Shown here in pieces: positions 1 to 7,091 of a DNA stretch of 24,526 nt; the first letter of the stretch is position 1; every line of letters begins with the position of its first letter. The notes under the pieces were generated by a model, which was not told the DNA's origin, searched no databases, and worked only from the letters and a program-made list of their open reading frames with translations. Position numbers and translations under genes: made by a program. The stretch is from assembly GCA_905214735.1 (NCBI GenBank), contig CAJMNI010000036.1:1-24526 (forward strand), written 5' to 3'. This stretch comes from an uncultured bacterium (GTDB lineage: Bacteria; Bacteroidota; Bacteroidia; Bacteroidales; Muribaculaceae).

Positions 1-109
1 TCGGTGAAGCCGGGGAATCTCAGAGTTGGCACTTTTATTACCTTGTTTCCTCAATTTAGAGATTTTGCTCTATATAATGATAGATGTGTAACATTAAACA
101 TTAATCAAC

Positions 110-1042
110 ATGCAAAATCCTCAAACTTTCAGCAATGTGGCATTGCTGTGGCGAGAGGATAAGCAGCAGTATGTGAAACGATCTACGATGTCGGCATATC
201 TGCTTATCCTCAAAAATCATCTCCTGCCATTCTTCGGAGATGACTCATCCCTCACAGAAGAGAGCGTTCAAAAGTTCGTGATTGAGAAGCTCAATAACGG
301 GCTCAGTCAAAAGAGCGTCAAAGACATTCTTATTGTCCTTAAAATGATTTTTCGTTTCGGCGTAAAGTCCGGGTATTTCTCCCATCAAGAATGGGAGGTA
401 AGATTCCCATCCGACCATTCAAGTCGAGAACTGTCAGTTCTTTCGGTTGACAACCAAAAGAAGCTGATGAAATATCTGTCTGAAAATTTCACGTTCCGTA
501 ATCTTGGTATCTTGATCTGTCTGCACACCGGGATGCGCATTGGTGAAATTTGTGCGCTGAAATGGTCGGACATCAATCTATCGTCTGCCACAATATCTGT
601 CAGCAAAACACTGGAACGAATATATCTCCCAGACGCGAAACCTGCGAAAACAGAAATCGTAATAACCACTCCCAAAACCATAAATTCTCAAAGAGAGATT
701 CCGATAGCGCGTGGGTTACTGAAAATACTCCGGTCAATTATGGCCGTGGTAAATACCGATTTCTATGTCATTACGAATGAAGCCACCCCCACAGAACCGC
801 GTACTTATCGCAACTACTACAAACAATTAATGGAATCATTGCATCTCCCGGCAATGAAATTCCATGGGCTGCGACACAGCTTCGCGACACGTTGCATCGA
901 GAGTATGTGCGACTATAAGACTGTCAGCGTTATTCTCGGACACTCCAACATCGCTACAACACTCAATCTTTATGTTCATCCCAATATGGAACAAAAGAAA
1001 AAATGTATTGATAGAATGAATAAGATCCTCGGTAAGTTCTAA
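110..1042 (+). CDS. Tyrosine-type site-specific recombinase (phage integrase family)
   Basis: This 310-residue protein should cut and rejoin DNA at specific sites through a covalent phosphotyrosine link. An N-terminal SAM-like core-binding domain (about residues 5-95) precedes the catalytic domain (about 105-305). All catalytic positions are visible: Arg143 in HTGMRIGE, Lys189 in the beta-hairpin, His252 and Arg255 in HGLRHSFATR, His278 in LGHSN, and the nucleophile Tyr288 in LNLYVH. The length is normal and the frame is intact, so it is probably active. It stands alone: no excisionase, relaxase or transposition gene is visible, though the window begins just upstream and the rest of an element could lie outside. 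The region is AT-richer than the housekeeping genes further right, which suggests acquisition. Whether it is an element integrase or an invertase of an off-window promoter cannot be told from the sequence. Confidence 0.93.
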   Translation: MQNPQTFSNVALLWREDKQQYVKRSTMSAYLLILKNHLLPFFGDDSSLTEESVQKFVIEKLNNGLSQKSVKDILIVLKMIFRFGVKSGYFSHQEWEVRFPSDHSSRELSVLSVDNQKKLMKYLSENFTFRNLGILICLHTGMRIGEICALKWSDINLSSATISVSKTLERIYLPDAKPAKTEIVITTPKTINSQREIPIARGLLKILRSIMAVVNTDFYVITNEATPTEPRTYRNYYKQLMESLHLPAMKFHGLRHSFATRCIESMCDYKTVSVILGHSNIATTLNLYVHPNMEQKKKCIDRMNKILGKF

Positions 1043-1078
1043 GTATGTTTGGGACAATAGGACTAATAAAAAATACTG

Positions 1079-1108
1079 TTTACCATAACTTTACATTAAG
1101 ATGGTAAA
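1079..1108. repeat. 8-bp inverted repeat downstream of the recombinase gene
   Basis: TTTACCAT at 1079-1086 and its exact reverse complement ATGGTAAA at 1101-1108 flank a 14-nt AT-rich spacer, starting 36 bp after the recombinase stop codon. The geometry (short arms, spacer of about one and a half helical turns) could suit a protein-binding core site, but no second copy was found in the window. It could also be part of the transcript's 3' end. Confidence 0.45.
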
Positions 1109-1126
1109 TAGAAGAAAATTTGGAAA

Positions 1127-1165
1127 AAAAGGCCAAATTACTATTCAATAGTGGTTTGGCCTTTT
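1127..1165 (+). terminator. Rho-independent-type terminator after the recombinase
   Basis: An 11-bp perfect stem pairs AAAAGGCCAAA (1127-1137) with TTTGGCCTTTT (1155-1165). The loop region holds a second short self-complement, ACTAT/ATAGT. The A-run on the left and T-run on the right make it usable in either direction. It lies 85 bp after the recombinase stop codon. Confidence 0.75.
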
Positions 1166-1442
1166 ATTAATGATCGGTAAGAACGATTATAGAAGATTCT
1201 CTTTATAAATCTTCGGCATGCAATTCTCAGGCATAGGCTGATTAGACACCGGTTGCATTCCGGATAGCAGGGTATACAGTGAAATCCGGAAAATTCGGGA
1301 GCGCTGGCTCGGATTTGAAATTTATTTGCTATATTTGCGGGTAGACCGGTTGGGACGGTTTGTATTACTCGCCTAATATGACTATCCGAACGTTCCCTTG
1401 GTGAACCTTCAGACGTTCTTTGTCAATCAAAAAAAACTTTAT
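1166..1442. other. Stretch without a gene between recombinase terminator and next gene
   Basis: With the preceding hairpins, about 400 bases from 1043 to 1442 hold no convincing coding frame; the short open frames lack any recognisable protein signal. The stretch contains a TATATTTG promoter-like element at 1330-1337 and a weak 7-bp inverted repeat (AAATCCG at 1282, CGGATTT at 1310). No tRNA, direct-repeat attachment site or transposon end was recognised. Confidence 0.5.
1330..1337 (+). promoter_or_regulatory. Bacteroidota -7 promoter element (TATATTTG)
   Basis: TATATTTG matches the TAnnTTTG consensus read by the Bacteroidota primary sigma factor. It lies 105 bp upstream of the small secreted-protein gene that starts at 1443. 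No TTTG -33 box stands at the usual distance of about 20 bp; the nearest, at 1314-1317, is only 12 bp away. The call rests on the -7 element alone. Confidence 0.45.
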
Positions 1443-1774
1443 ATGATGAATAAGATTATTGCTCTGATTTGCTTCTTTGCTTTGGCTGCGGCTAACCTGT
1501 ATTCTCAAGATTTTACGGTGGCCGAGGTATTTGAGGCGGCTTCTAAGATCGATGGCTTTCAACAGATGGATTATATTGCCGATGATATAAAGTTCCCTGC
1601 AGATTTTGGCAAGCCGACGAGGATGGCAAGTTCGACAGATTGTTCCTGAATAAGGATACTTACGATGTGCTTTATGTGCATCTCGGCTTTCGCGGCAATG
1701 ATTCCGTTCTAATCCTTTTTAAGGGCGGGAAACGTGAAGCGGTTGACAGCTTCATAGAGAGCCTCAAACAATAA
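1443..1774 (+). pseudogene. Small secreted protein, broken by a -1 frameshift
   Basis: The first frame starts MMNKIIALICFFALAAANLYS, a clear signal peptide, and continues to about residue 55 (KFPADFG) before running into a stop at 1647-1649. A second frame continues the protein sensibly from 1613 (ADEDGKFDRLF) to a natural end, FIESLKQ, with its stop at 1772-1774. Adding one base near 1608-1613 (for example an A, giving GGC AAA GCC) restores one 110-residue protein. The total span of 332 bases fits the loss of one base. No slippery heptamer is in phase, so programmed frameshifting is unlikely; a real mutation or a sequencing error is more probable. The protein family is not certain; it loosely resembles small secreted Bacteroidales proteins of the DUF4252 kind. 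The next gene begins 15 bp after its end. Confidence 0.65.
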
Positions 1775-1789
1775 CTAACTTCTACTGCT

Positions 1790-2164
1790 ATGTCTTTCTG
1801 GAGTTTTATCGGTAATCTGTTTTTGTTTCGTTGGCTGTTCGGTTCAAACAGACGCAACGTGGCAAGTCGTGACGAATCGGATATGTTTTATCGTTCCGGC
1901 AACAGGAATATTGTAGATGACGGCTTTTCCCATGCCGGCCATGAGAGCCGCGAGGTGAACCGTTATGACAGCCGTCACAATAGCGGTTATGACAGCGGTT
2001 ACGATGGCGGTGATTATGATTCCTATGACGAAGATAGCGGATATTCGCAATCATACGACGATTACCTCGACGATCAGGAGGATCAGTACGAGCAGTACGG
2101 ACAATACGGACAATACGGACAGTATGATTCGGACGACTGCGATATGATGGACGACGATTATTAA
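1790..2164 (+). CDS. Tyr/Asp/Gly-rich low-complexity protein, unknown function
   Basis: The 124-residue protein has a hydrophobic aromatic N-terminus (MSFWSFIGNLFLFRWLFG), then a basic/polar linker (about residues 20-55), then a tail of about 70 residues made almost only of Y, D, G, S, E and Q. The tail contains SGYDSGYDGGDYDSYDEDSG and ends with YGQYGQYGQYDSDD and MMDDDY. The tail is strongly acidic and should be disordered. The N-terminus looks more like a membrane anchor or amphipathic helix than a cleaved signal peptide. Its start lies 15 bp after the broken secreted-protein gene, so the two may share a transcript. The coding DNA carries a 9-nt repeat (see separate entry). No known family was recognised. 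The ATG at 1790 is the first start in the frame. The ORF is probably real because it is long for such a composition and fills the space exactly up to the convergent neighbour. Confidence 0.6.
   Translation: MSFWSFIGNLFLFRWLFGSNRRNVASRDESDMFYRSGNRNIVDDGFSHAGHESREVNRYDSRHNSGYDSGYDGGDYDSYDEDSGYSQSYDDYLDDQEDQYEQYGQYGQYGQYDSDDCDMMDDDY
2084..2125 (+). repeat. 9-nt tandem repeat encoding Gln-Tyr-Gly units
   Basis: Four to five imperfect copies of a CARTAYGRA unit run in frame and encode QYE, QYG, QYG, QYG, QY. The two central copies (CAATACGGA) are identical, so the array could expand or shrink by slippage while keeping the reading frame. Confidence 0.7.
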
Positions 2165-2182
2165 GCTGTTCCAGCGGCGGGG

Positions 2183-3268
2183 TTATTTGTGGCGGCGGGG
2201 GACGTTGACGTTGTGGGCGTCGAAGATCTTTTGGGCGCCGCGGTCGAACAGCAGCCAGTGGTCCATCTGCCCGGCCGGGATCTGCTCGGGCATCCAGGAG
2301 GGGATGACCTTGAAGTTCGTGCCGGCGCCGGCCGGTTTGGCGGAGAAGAAGGTGTCATAGTCCGCCCCTTTGAGACGCACTTTGCCATCGGCGTCGCGCG
2401 AAACCCGCGCCCTTACCAACGCTCCGCCGCGCGTGTCGGCCGTCTTCATGTTGGAGATGAAATTCCCCAGCGAATATACTAAAAGCACATCCTTGTTCTC
2501 TTTCTCATTCCTCACAATCTCCATCGGCTGGATCACGTGGGGATGCCCACCGATGATCATGTCGACGCCCTGGTCGATCAGGAACTTGGCCAGGTCTTTC
2601 TGCACGCTGTTGGGGAGCAGCACATACTCTATGCCCCAGTGCACGGCCACCACCACCATCTCGGCGCCGGCCTCGCGCGTCTGCCTGATTTCATTAGCCA
2701 TCCGGTCTTTGTCGATAAGCGCCACCACGGCGCCATCTTTCGGCTCTATGCCGTTGGTGCCGTAGGTATAGTTGAGGAATCCGAAGCGCATTCCGTTGAT
2801 ATTTTTGATGAAAGGCACCTTCTCGCGGCGGTCCTGATCATCGTGGAAAGAGCCGATCTGGTCCACGCCGAGGGAGTCGAGCACGGTTATCGTGCGCCGG
2901 CACGCCTTGTCGCGGCGGTCAAGGCTATGGTTGTTGGCCGTCAGAAACATGTCGAAGCCGGCATCCTTGAGCGCCTGGGCGTAGGAATCGGGAGCAGAGA
3001 AGCAGGGATAGCCGGTGTAGTCGTTGCCGCCGCCGAGGGGCACTTCCAGATTGACCACGGCATAATCGGCCTGCGTCACCTCCGGGGCTATCAGCGTGAA
3101 GCAGTCGGAATAGTCATAGCGCGCGCCTCCGCCGAGCTCTTTCGCCCGGTCGAGCTGCGCCTGATGCTGCATGGCGTCGCCCGCGAAAAGGAGTTCGGCG
3201 CTTTGCGGTTCGCCGGGATTGAGTGCTCCGGTGATGAAGCCCAAGAGTGAGAATAGCAATAGTTTCAT
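2183..3268 (-). CDS. CapA-family protein (PGA_cap metallophosphatase-like fold)
   Basis: This 361-residue protein has an N-terminal signal peptide (about residues 1-23) and a CapA domain over most of the rest. Motifs of this calcineurin-like family are in order: FAGDAM (Asp31), VVNLEVPL (Asn73, Glu75), TANNHSLD (Asn112-His114), AVHWGIEY (His210), IGGHPHVIQPME (His242, His244) and YSLGNFISN. Such proteins are linked to poly-gamma-glutamate capsule synthesis in Bacillus, but in Bacteroidota they usually occur without capB/capC, as here, so the substrate is unknown; a periplasmic metal-dependent phosphoesterase is a reasonable guess. It is the third gene after the GT5-like and DUF4270 genes, with a 77-bp gap that contains a tandem repeat. 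Its end faces the Tyr-rich gene with only 18 bp between. Confidence 0.9.
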   Translation of the reverse strand: MKLLLFSLLGFITGALNPGEPQSAELLFAGDAMQHQAQLDRAKELGGGARYDYSDCFTLIAPEVTQADYAVVNLEVPLGGGNDYTGYPCFSAPDSYAQALKDAGFDMFLTANNHSLDRRDKACRRTITVLDSLGVDQIGSFHDDQDRREKVPFIKNINGMRFGFLNYTYGTNGIEPKDGAVVALIDKDRMANEIRQTREAGAEMVVVAVHWGIEYVLLPNSVQKDLAKFLIDQGVDMIIGGHPHVIQPMEIVRNEKENKDVLLVYSLGNFISNMKTADTRGGALVRARVSRDADGKVRLKGADYDTFFSAKPAGAGTNFKVIPSWMPEQIPAGQMDHWLLFDRGAQKIFDAHNVNVPRRHK

Positions 3269-3277
3269 TGATGGCTC

Positions 3278-3319
3278 TGATTGTAAGGTTGTGATTGTAA
3301 GGCTATGATTGCAAGATCC
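3278..3319. repeat. Three imperfect 14-bp tandem copies in the capA-like 5' leader
   Basis: TGATTGTAAGGTTG (3278), TGATTGTAAGGCTA (3292) and TGATTGCAAGATCC (3306) follow each other with a strict 14-bp period. They occupy about half of the 77-bp gap between the DUF4270 stop codon and the CapA-family start, that is, the 5' leader of the latter on the minus strand. Confidence 0.75.
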
Positions 3320-3345
3320 GAGATTTCAAGCCATGGAACGCGGGC

Positions 3346-4782
3346 TTACTGCTCGAACTCCTGCGAGGAGAATGTGAAGCAGACGCGGGCGCGGTCGGTG
3401 TGGAGCCGCGTCATGGTCGGGCCGATCGTATAAGGGGAGCACTTGGTGACGTAGACCGTCGAGGTCTGATAGCCCGACACCGTCTCGGTGGTCACCGACA
3501 CGGGAAGCAGCGTGAACTCCATGTCTTCGGCGCCGATCTCCTTGCCGGCGGCCTGATCCTCGAGAAGCTTGAGGAAGTAGCTGCGCATTCCGTTGAAATG
3601 ATACACCTGGTTCTCCTCGTCGAAGTCGGCGTAGAACGACGTGATGTTGTCGGGCACCTTGTTCTCGGTGAAGAAAGATTCGGCCTCCGAAGTGCGGACC
3701 ATCAGCAGATAGGGAGCGACACCGATGTTGTGGTCGTTTTTGACCTTGGTGGCGGGGATCTCGAACTTCAGCGACGACACCACGGAGAGGCCGTTGCTGG
3801 CGCGGGCATACTCTTCGAGCAGCTTGTCGGCGGGGAAATGGATGTTTGCCCGGAAACCGCTCGGCGAGGTTACGATCGCCTCTCCGGCGCCGACGGCGCT
3901 GACGAGCGTCTTCGCCGGCCGATAGTCGATCATGTTGCTCGAGATCACTTCCGGCTGGGAGGCGAACACGCAGACGGAGTCGCGCTTGATATGGTCGACA
4001 TATCCATAGACATCCTTGCCGTTTTCATCGGTGCCGGTCTTCTGGTAGACGCGGCTGGTATAATGCCAGTATTCGAACATCTCAACGCGCGTGATGTTGG
4101 CGAGCACGCCGTTTCCGAAGTTCTGGTCAACATAGACGCCCGGGAACCATTCGTTGAAGGTCGACGGCCACTGGAACACGTCGGGGTTCGTGCGGTAGCG
4201 TTCGAACACTTCGCGGGCGAAGCCATAGGGCATCTTCACCGGAATCTTGACATAGGGAGACTTGTTGAAGAGCGAGTCGTTGGCAATGTTGCAGAGCGTA
4301 TAGCTGCGCACTCCGAGCGGTTCGGAAGGATTGTAATATCCGGCCGGGTCGAACGAGGAGGTGATGCCGGAGGGAATCTGCTTCGTGAGGCGGAACACTT
4401 TCAGCTGCTGGGGAGCGAGCGAGTCGCCCACGAGGGCGCCGCGGGGCATGGTGAGCACCAGCCGCATCGAGTCGAGGTCTTCCACGCCGATCGAGTCGGG
4501 CACGTCGAGCTTCGTGGCGCTGAGAAGCTGCGTCACGAAGGAGCATTTCAGCGAGCCGTATTCAGGCACATTGATGCGTCCGAGGAGCTTGGTGAGGGCG
4601 CGGCCGTCGATCGTATTGACCTCCACGGGAGTCGACTCGATCGGAATCACGAGGGAGTCGACCACGATGGTCACCTCCCCTTTCATGAGCGACGAACCGA
4701 TCTCGCCGGCATTGTCCTGGCAGGATGTGGCCGCCAGACCAAGCGCCGCCGCAGCGGCCAGCAATATTTTTCCAAGTTTCAT
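3346..4782 (-). CDS. DUF4270-family lipoprotein
   Basis: The 478-residue protein begins with a lipoprotein signal (residues 1-20) ending in the lipobox LAATSC, lipid-bearing Cys21. The sequence after it matches the DUF4270 style: an early DNAGEIGSSLM segment, a segment IPIESTPVEVNT, then a long beta-rich body with the DPAGYYNP segment. DUF4270 proteins are Bacteroidota outer-layer lipoproteins of unknown function. The start codon overlaps the stop of the upstream GT5-like gene as ATGA (4779-4782), which implies coupled translation and a shared role. The same pairing of a short GT5-like gene with DUF4270 next to panC is, to my knowledge, common in Bacteroidales. The protein is complete and no enzyme motif is visible. 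Confidence 0.85.
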   Translation of the reverse strand: MKLGKILLAAAAALGLAATSCQDNAGEIGSSLMKGEVTIVVDSLVIPIESTPVEVNTIDGRALTKLLGRINVPEYGSLKCSFVTQLLSATKLDVPDSIGVEDLDSMRLVLTMPRGALVGDSLAPQQLKVFRLTKQIPSGITSSFDPAGYYNPSEPLGVRSYTLCNIANDSLFNKSPYVKIPVKMPYGFAREVFERYRTNPDVFQWPSTFNEWFPGVYVDQNFGNGVLANITRVEMFEYWHYTSRVYQKTGTDENGKDVYGYVDHIKRDSVCVFASQPEVISSNMIDYRPAKTLVSAVGAGEAIVTSPSGFRANIHFPADKLLEEYARASNGLSVVSSLKFEIPATKVKNDHNIGVAPYLLMVRTSEAESFFTENKVPDNITSFYADFDEENQVYHFNGMRSYFLKLLEDQAAGKEIGAEDMEFTLLPVSVTTETVSGYQTSTVYVTKCSPYTIGPTMTRLHTDRARVCFTFSSQEFEQ

Positions 4783-5591
4783 TTAGATTCGATTAGAGAT
4801 TGATAGAAGTTATGGAGCTCCTCGGCCGGGTCGGCGTCGGCGGAAACCACGATATAGGGGATTCCGCGGGCCTCGCAGCGGGCCGTCAGGGCCGGATCGG
4901 GCTCCACGCCGCGGAACACCACCCCGTCGCTATATTCCACCCCGATGTGATGGAGCAGGAGCTTGTCGACAGGCATTCCGGCGAATTTCTCAACGTCGGC
5001 GGCCTCGACTCCCTCTTCGCCGAGCTTGGCGAAAATGGCGGGGTCGACCGGAGCGATGTCGTCTTCGGGCTGCACGCAATAGACCACCTTCGAATGCTGG
5101 AACGACGGGCCGTAGAGCCTCTTCACGTAAAGGGGCACGAGCGCCGACACCCATCCCGACACATGGATCAGGTCGGGCTCCCAGCGGAGCTTCTTGGCGG
5201 TGTCGACTGTGCCGCGCGCATAAAAGATCATGCGCTCGTCGTTGTCGGCGCGGTCGCTGCCGAAGACGTCGCTGTCGCTGTCGAGCTTCTGGAAATAGTC
5301 ATCGTTGTCGATGAAATAGACCTGGATGCGCGAAGGATGCATCGACGCGACCTTCACCACCAGCGGATGGTCGCTCTCGCCGATCACTATGCTCATGCCG
5401 CTCAGACGGATCACTTCGTGAAGCTGGTTGCGCCGCTCGTTGATGTCGCCGTAATCGGGCATGAACGTGCGCACTTCATATTTGCGCGCCTGCATGGCCT
5501 GCGGAAGGTCGCGGCCGACTTTGCCATTGTCTGATGCTGTGAGATAGGGGGAGATTTCTTGAGATACGAATATTATCCTGTGTGCTGCCAT
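4779..5591 (-). CDS. Short GT5-like 'glycogen/starch synthase' N-terminal-domain protein
   Basis: The 270-residue protein resembles only the N-terminal Rossmann half of ADP-glucose glycogen synthases: IIFVSQEISPY, FMPDYGDINERR, YFIDNDDYF and PDLIHVSGWVSALVPLY. Full GlgA is about 475 residues and carries the C-terminal donor-binding domain, which is absent here. The Lys-x-Gly-Gly-Leu motif that binds ADP-glucose is degenerate, reading SDNGKVGRDLPQ. Catalysis as a glycogen synthase is therefore unlikely. It may act as a binding or regulatory protein, or as a partner of the DUF4270 lipoprotein that overlaps its 3' end by ATGA. It is divergent from panC. A TAACTTTG promoter element lies 39 bp upstream of the ATG. 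Database entries commonly label such proteins glycogen synthase; I regard that as a fold label only. Confidence 0.8.
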   Translation of the reverse strand: MAAHRIIFVSQEISPYLTASDNGKVGRDLPQAMQARKYEVRTFMPDYGDINERRNQLHEVIRLSGMSIVIGESDHPLVVKVASMHPSRIQVYFIDNDDYFQKLDSDSDVFGSDRADNDERMIFYARGTVDTAKKLRWEPDLIHVSGWVSALVPLYVKRLYGPSFQHSKVVYCVQPEDDIAPVDPAIFAKLGEEGVEAADVEKFAGMPVDKLLLHHIGVEYSDGVVFRGVEPDPALTARCEARGIPYIVVSADADPAEELHNFYQSLIESK

Positions 5592-5629
5592 TTAATCTGT
5601 TTTTACCGGCTGACGACCGATTCAATGCG

Positions 5630-5637
5630 CAAAGTTA
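5630..5637 (-). promoter_or_regulatory. -7 promoter element for the GT5-like/DUF4270 operon
   Basis: Read on the minus strand this is TAACTTTG, an exact TAnnTTTG match, 38 bp upstream of the ATG at 5591. That distance suits a short leader of about 30 nt. No clear -33 TTTG was found. Confidence 0.6.
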
Positions 5638-5774
5638 ATAATTTTTTCCGACTTTTCAGACGTTTTTATCCCGCGCGGGCGGAGCAGGGGGTATTTTTCA
5701 CACATTTTCACTATATTTTGGCCGCTTCGGGGCGTTTTGAAGCAAATAAATTATAATCTTTCCCGATTTTATTG

Positions 5775-5782
5775 TAATTTTG
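5775..5782 (+). promoter_or_regulatory. -7 promoter element upstream of panC
   Basis: TAATTTTG matches TAnnTTTG exactly and lies 53 bp upstream of the panC ATG at 5836, giving a leader of about 45 nt. It falls inside an open extension of the panC frame, which argues for the internal ATG as the true start. It sits in a 244-bp divergent region shared with the minus-strand promoter at 5630-5637. Confidence 0.6.
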
Positions 5783-5835
5783 CCGCGGATTGCGACATAA
5801 CGCCGCAACAACCCTGCCGCATCAACCTAAAACTT

Positions 5836-6687
5836 ATGCAGATTATCAGAACCGCGTCCGAGCTGATCGAGTTCTCGGCGCATGAAAAAGGCAACGGCCG
5901 TTCGATCGGTTTCGTCCCCACGATGGGGGCTCTCCATGCAGGCCATCTTTCGCTGGTGGAGCGCGCCGTGGCCGACAATGATATCGCTGTGGTGAGCGTG
6001 TTTGTCAACCCCACCCAGTTCAACAACCCCGCCGATCTGGCCTCCTATCCGCGCGACGAGGAGAGCGATTTCCGCCTGCTGGCCAAGGCCGGCGTGGCGG
6101 CGGTGTTCGCCCCTTCGGTCGAAGACATGTATCCCGAAGGGCAGCAGCGCGACCATGACTTCGAGCTCGGCACGGCCGCCGAAGTGATGGAGGGGAAATT
6201 CCGCCCCGGCCATTTCCAGGGCGTCGCCCAGGTGGTGAGCCGGCTGTTCGCTCTCGTTCGCCCCGACCGCGCCTATTTCGGCGAGAAGGATTTCCAGCAG
6301 ATCGCAGTGATCCGCAACATGGTGGAGAGCGAGCATATCGACGTCGACATCGTGGCCTGCCCCATCAAGCGCGCCGACGACGGCCTCGCCCTCTCGAGCC
6401 GCAACGCCCTGCTCACCCCGGAGCAGCGCAAGATCGCACCGAAGATCCACGCCGCCCTCGCCGACAGCGTCGCTTTCGCCGCTTCCCACTCGGTGAAGGA
6501 GACCCACGACGAAGTGGTGGCCCGCATCAACGCCGTCGACGGCCTCGAGGTGGAATATTACGAGATTGTCGACGCCCGCACGCTTCTCCCCGTGGAGGAA
6601 TGGTCGGAATCCCCCTGGATCGTAGGCTGCATCACAGTCTATTGCGGCAAAGTAAGGCTCATCGACAACATCTGTTACAAGAAATAA
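5836..6687 (+). CDS. panC: Pantothenate synthetase (pantoate-beta-alanine ligase)
   Basis: PanC joins pantoate and beta-alanine with ATP to make pantothenate, the precursor of CoA, in the cytoplasm. The 283-residue protein shows the HIGH-like nucleotide motif PTMGALHAGHLSL (residues 28-40, His34 and His37), FVNPTQF, the FGEKDFQQ segment and a KMSK-like segment, LALSSRN. The frame stays open upstream to an ATG at 5737, which would add 33 residues unlike PanC. The ATG at 5836 (MQIIRTASEL) matches the family start and lies downstream of the promoter element at 5775-5782. The length is normal. panD follows 25 bp later, so the two genes for making and joining beta-alanine are transcribed together. 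Confidence 0.97.
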   Translation: MQIIRTASELIEFSAHEKGNGRSIGFVPTMGALHAGHLSLVERAVADNDIAVVSVFVNPTQFNNPADLASYPRDEESDFRLLAKAGVAAVFAPSVEDMYPEGQQRDHDFELGTAAEVMEGKFRPGHFQGVAQVVSRLFALVRPDRAYFGEKDFQQIAVIRNMVESEHIDVDIVACPIKRADDGLALSSRNALLTPEQRKIAPKIHAALADSVAFAASHSVKETHDEVVARINAVDGLEVEYYEIVDARTLLPVEEWSESPWIVGCITVYCGKVRLIDNICYKK

Positions 6688-6712
6688 ACATTTCTCACAT
6701 ATCCCCGACATC

Positions 6713-7063
6713 ATGCTGATTGAAATGATGAAATCGAAGATTCACCGCGTCACAGTGACCGAGGCGAATCTTGACTATATCGGCAGCATCACCATCGACA
6801 GCGAGCTGCTCAAGGCCGCAGAAATCCTCCCCTCGCAGAGGGTCTGGATCGTCAACAACAACAATGGCGAGCGCTTCGACACCTACGTGATCGCCGGCGA
6901 ACCGGGCAGCGGAGTGATCTGTCTCAACGGTGCCGCCGCCCGAAAGGCCCAGCCCGGCGACGTGGTGATCATCATGACCTACGCCCAGGTCACCCCCGAG
7001 GAGGCCGAGGGATGGACGCCGAAGGTGATCTTCCCCGACACCCGCACCAACAAGCTTCTCTGA
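6713..7063 (+). CDS. panD: Aspartate 1-decarboxylase
   Basis: PanD converts aspartate to beta-alanine, which PanC then uses. It is made as a proenzyme that cleaves itself to form a pyruvoyl cofactor. The cleavage site Gly24-Ser25 is visible in DYIGSITID. Other family features are KSKIHRVTVTEANLDY at the N-terminus, the VNNNNGERFDTYVI segment and NGAAARKAQPGDVVIIM. The 116-residue length is normal. The start MLIEMMKSKIHR at 6713 matches the family; starts at Met5 or Met6 would cut the first strand. It lies 25 bp after panC and 28 bp before ffh. Confidence 0.97.
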   Translation: MLIEMMKSKIHRVTVTEANLDYIGSITIDSELLKAAEILPSQRVWIVNNNNGERFDTYVIAGEPGSGVICLNGAAARKAQPGDVVIIMTYAQVTPEEAEGWTPKVIFPDTRTNKLL

Positions 7064-7091
7064 ATATATTCTCTGAATATAACTGTTTAAA

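Noticed and set aside
1..109. Attachment site or tRNA end upstream of the recombinase
   Set aside because: No tRNA-like arm or CCA end and no direct repeat of this stretch was found elsewhere in the window.
1600..1615. Programmed -1 frameshifting in the small secreted-protein gene
   Set aside because: No X-XXY-YYZ heptamer is in phase and no downstream pseudoknot is evident; loss of one base explains the data better.
3400..4803. A 467-codon plus-strand frame opposite the DUF4270 gene
   Set aside because: Composition rich in Arg, His and Gly without motifs; the minus strand has a lipobox signal and an ATGA junction, so this is a shadow.
5737..5835. N-terminal extension of panC by 33 residues
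   Set aside because: The added sequence does not resemble PanC and the -7 element at 5775-5782 lies inside it; the ATG at 5836 matches the family start.
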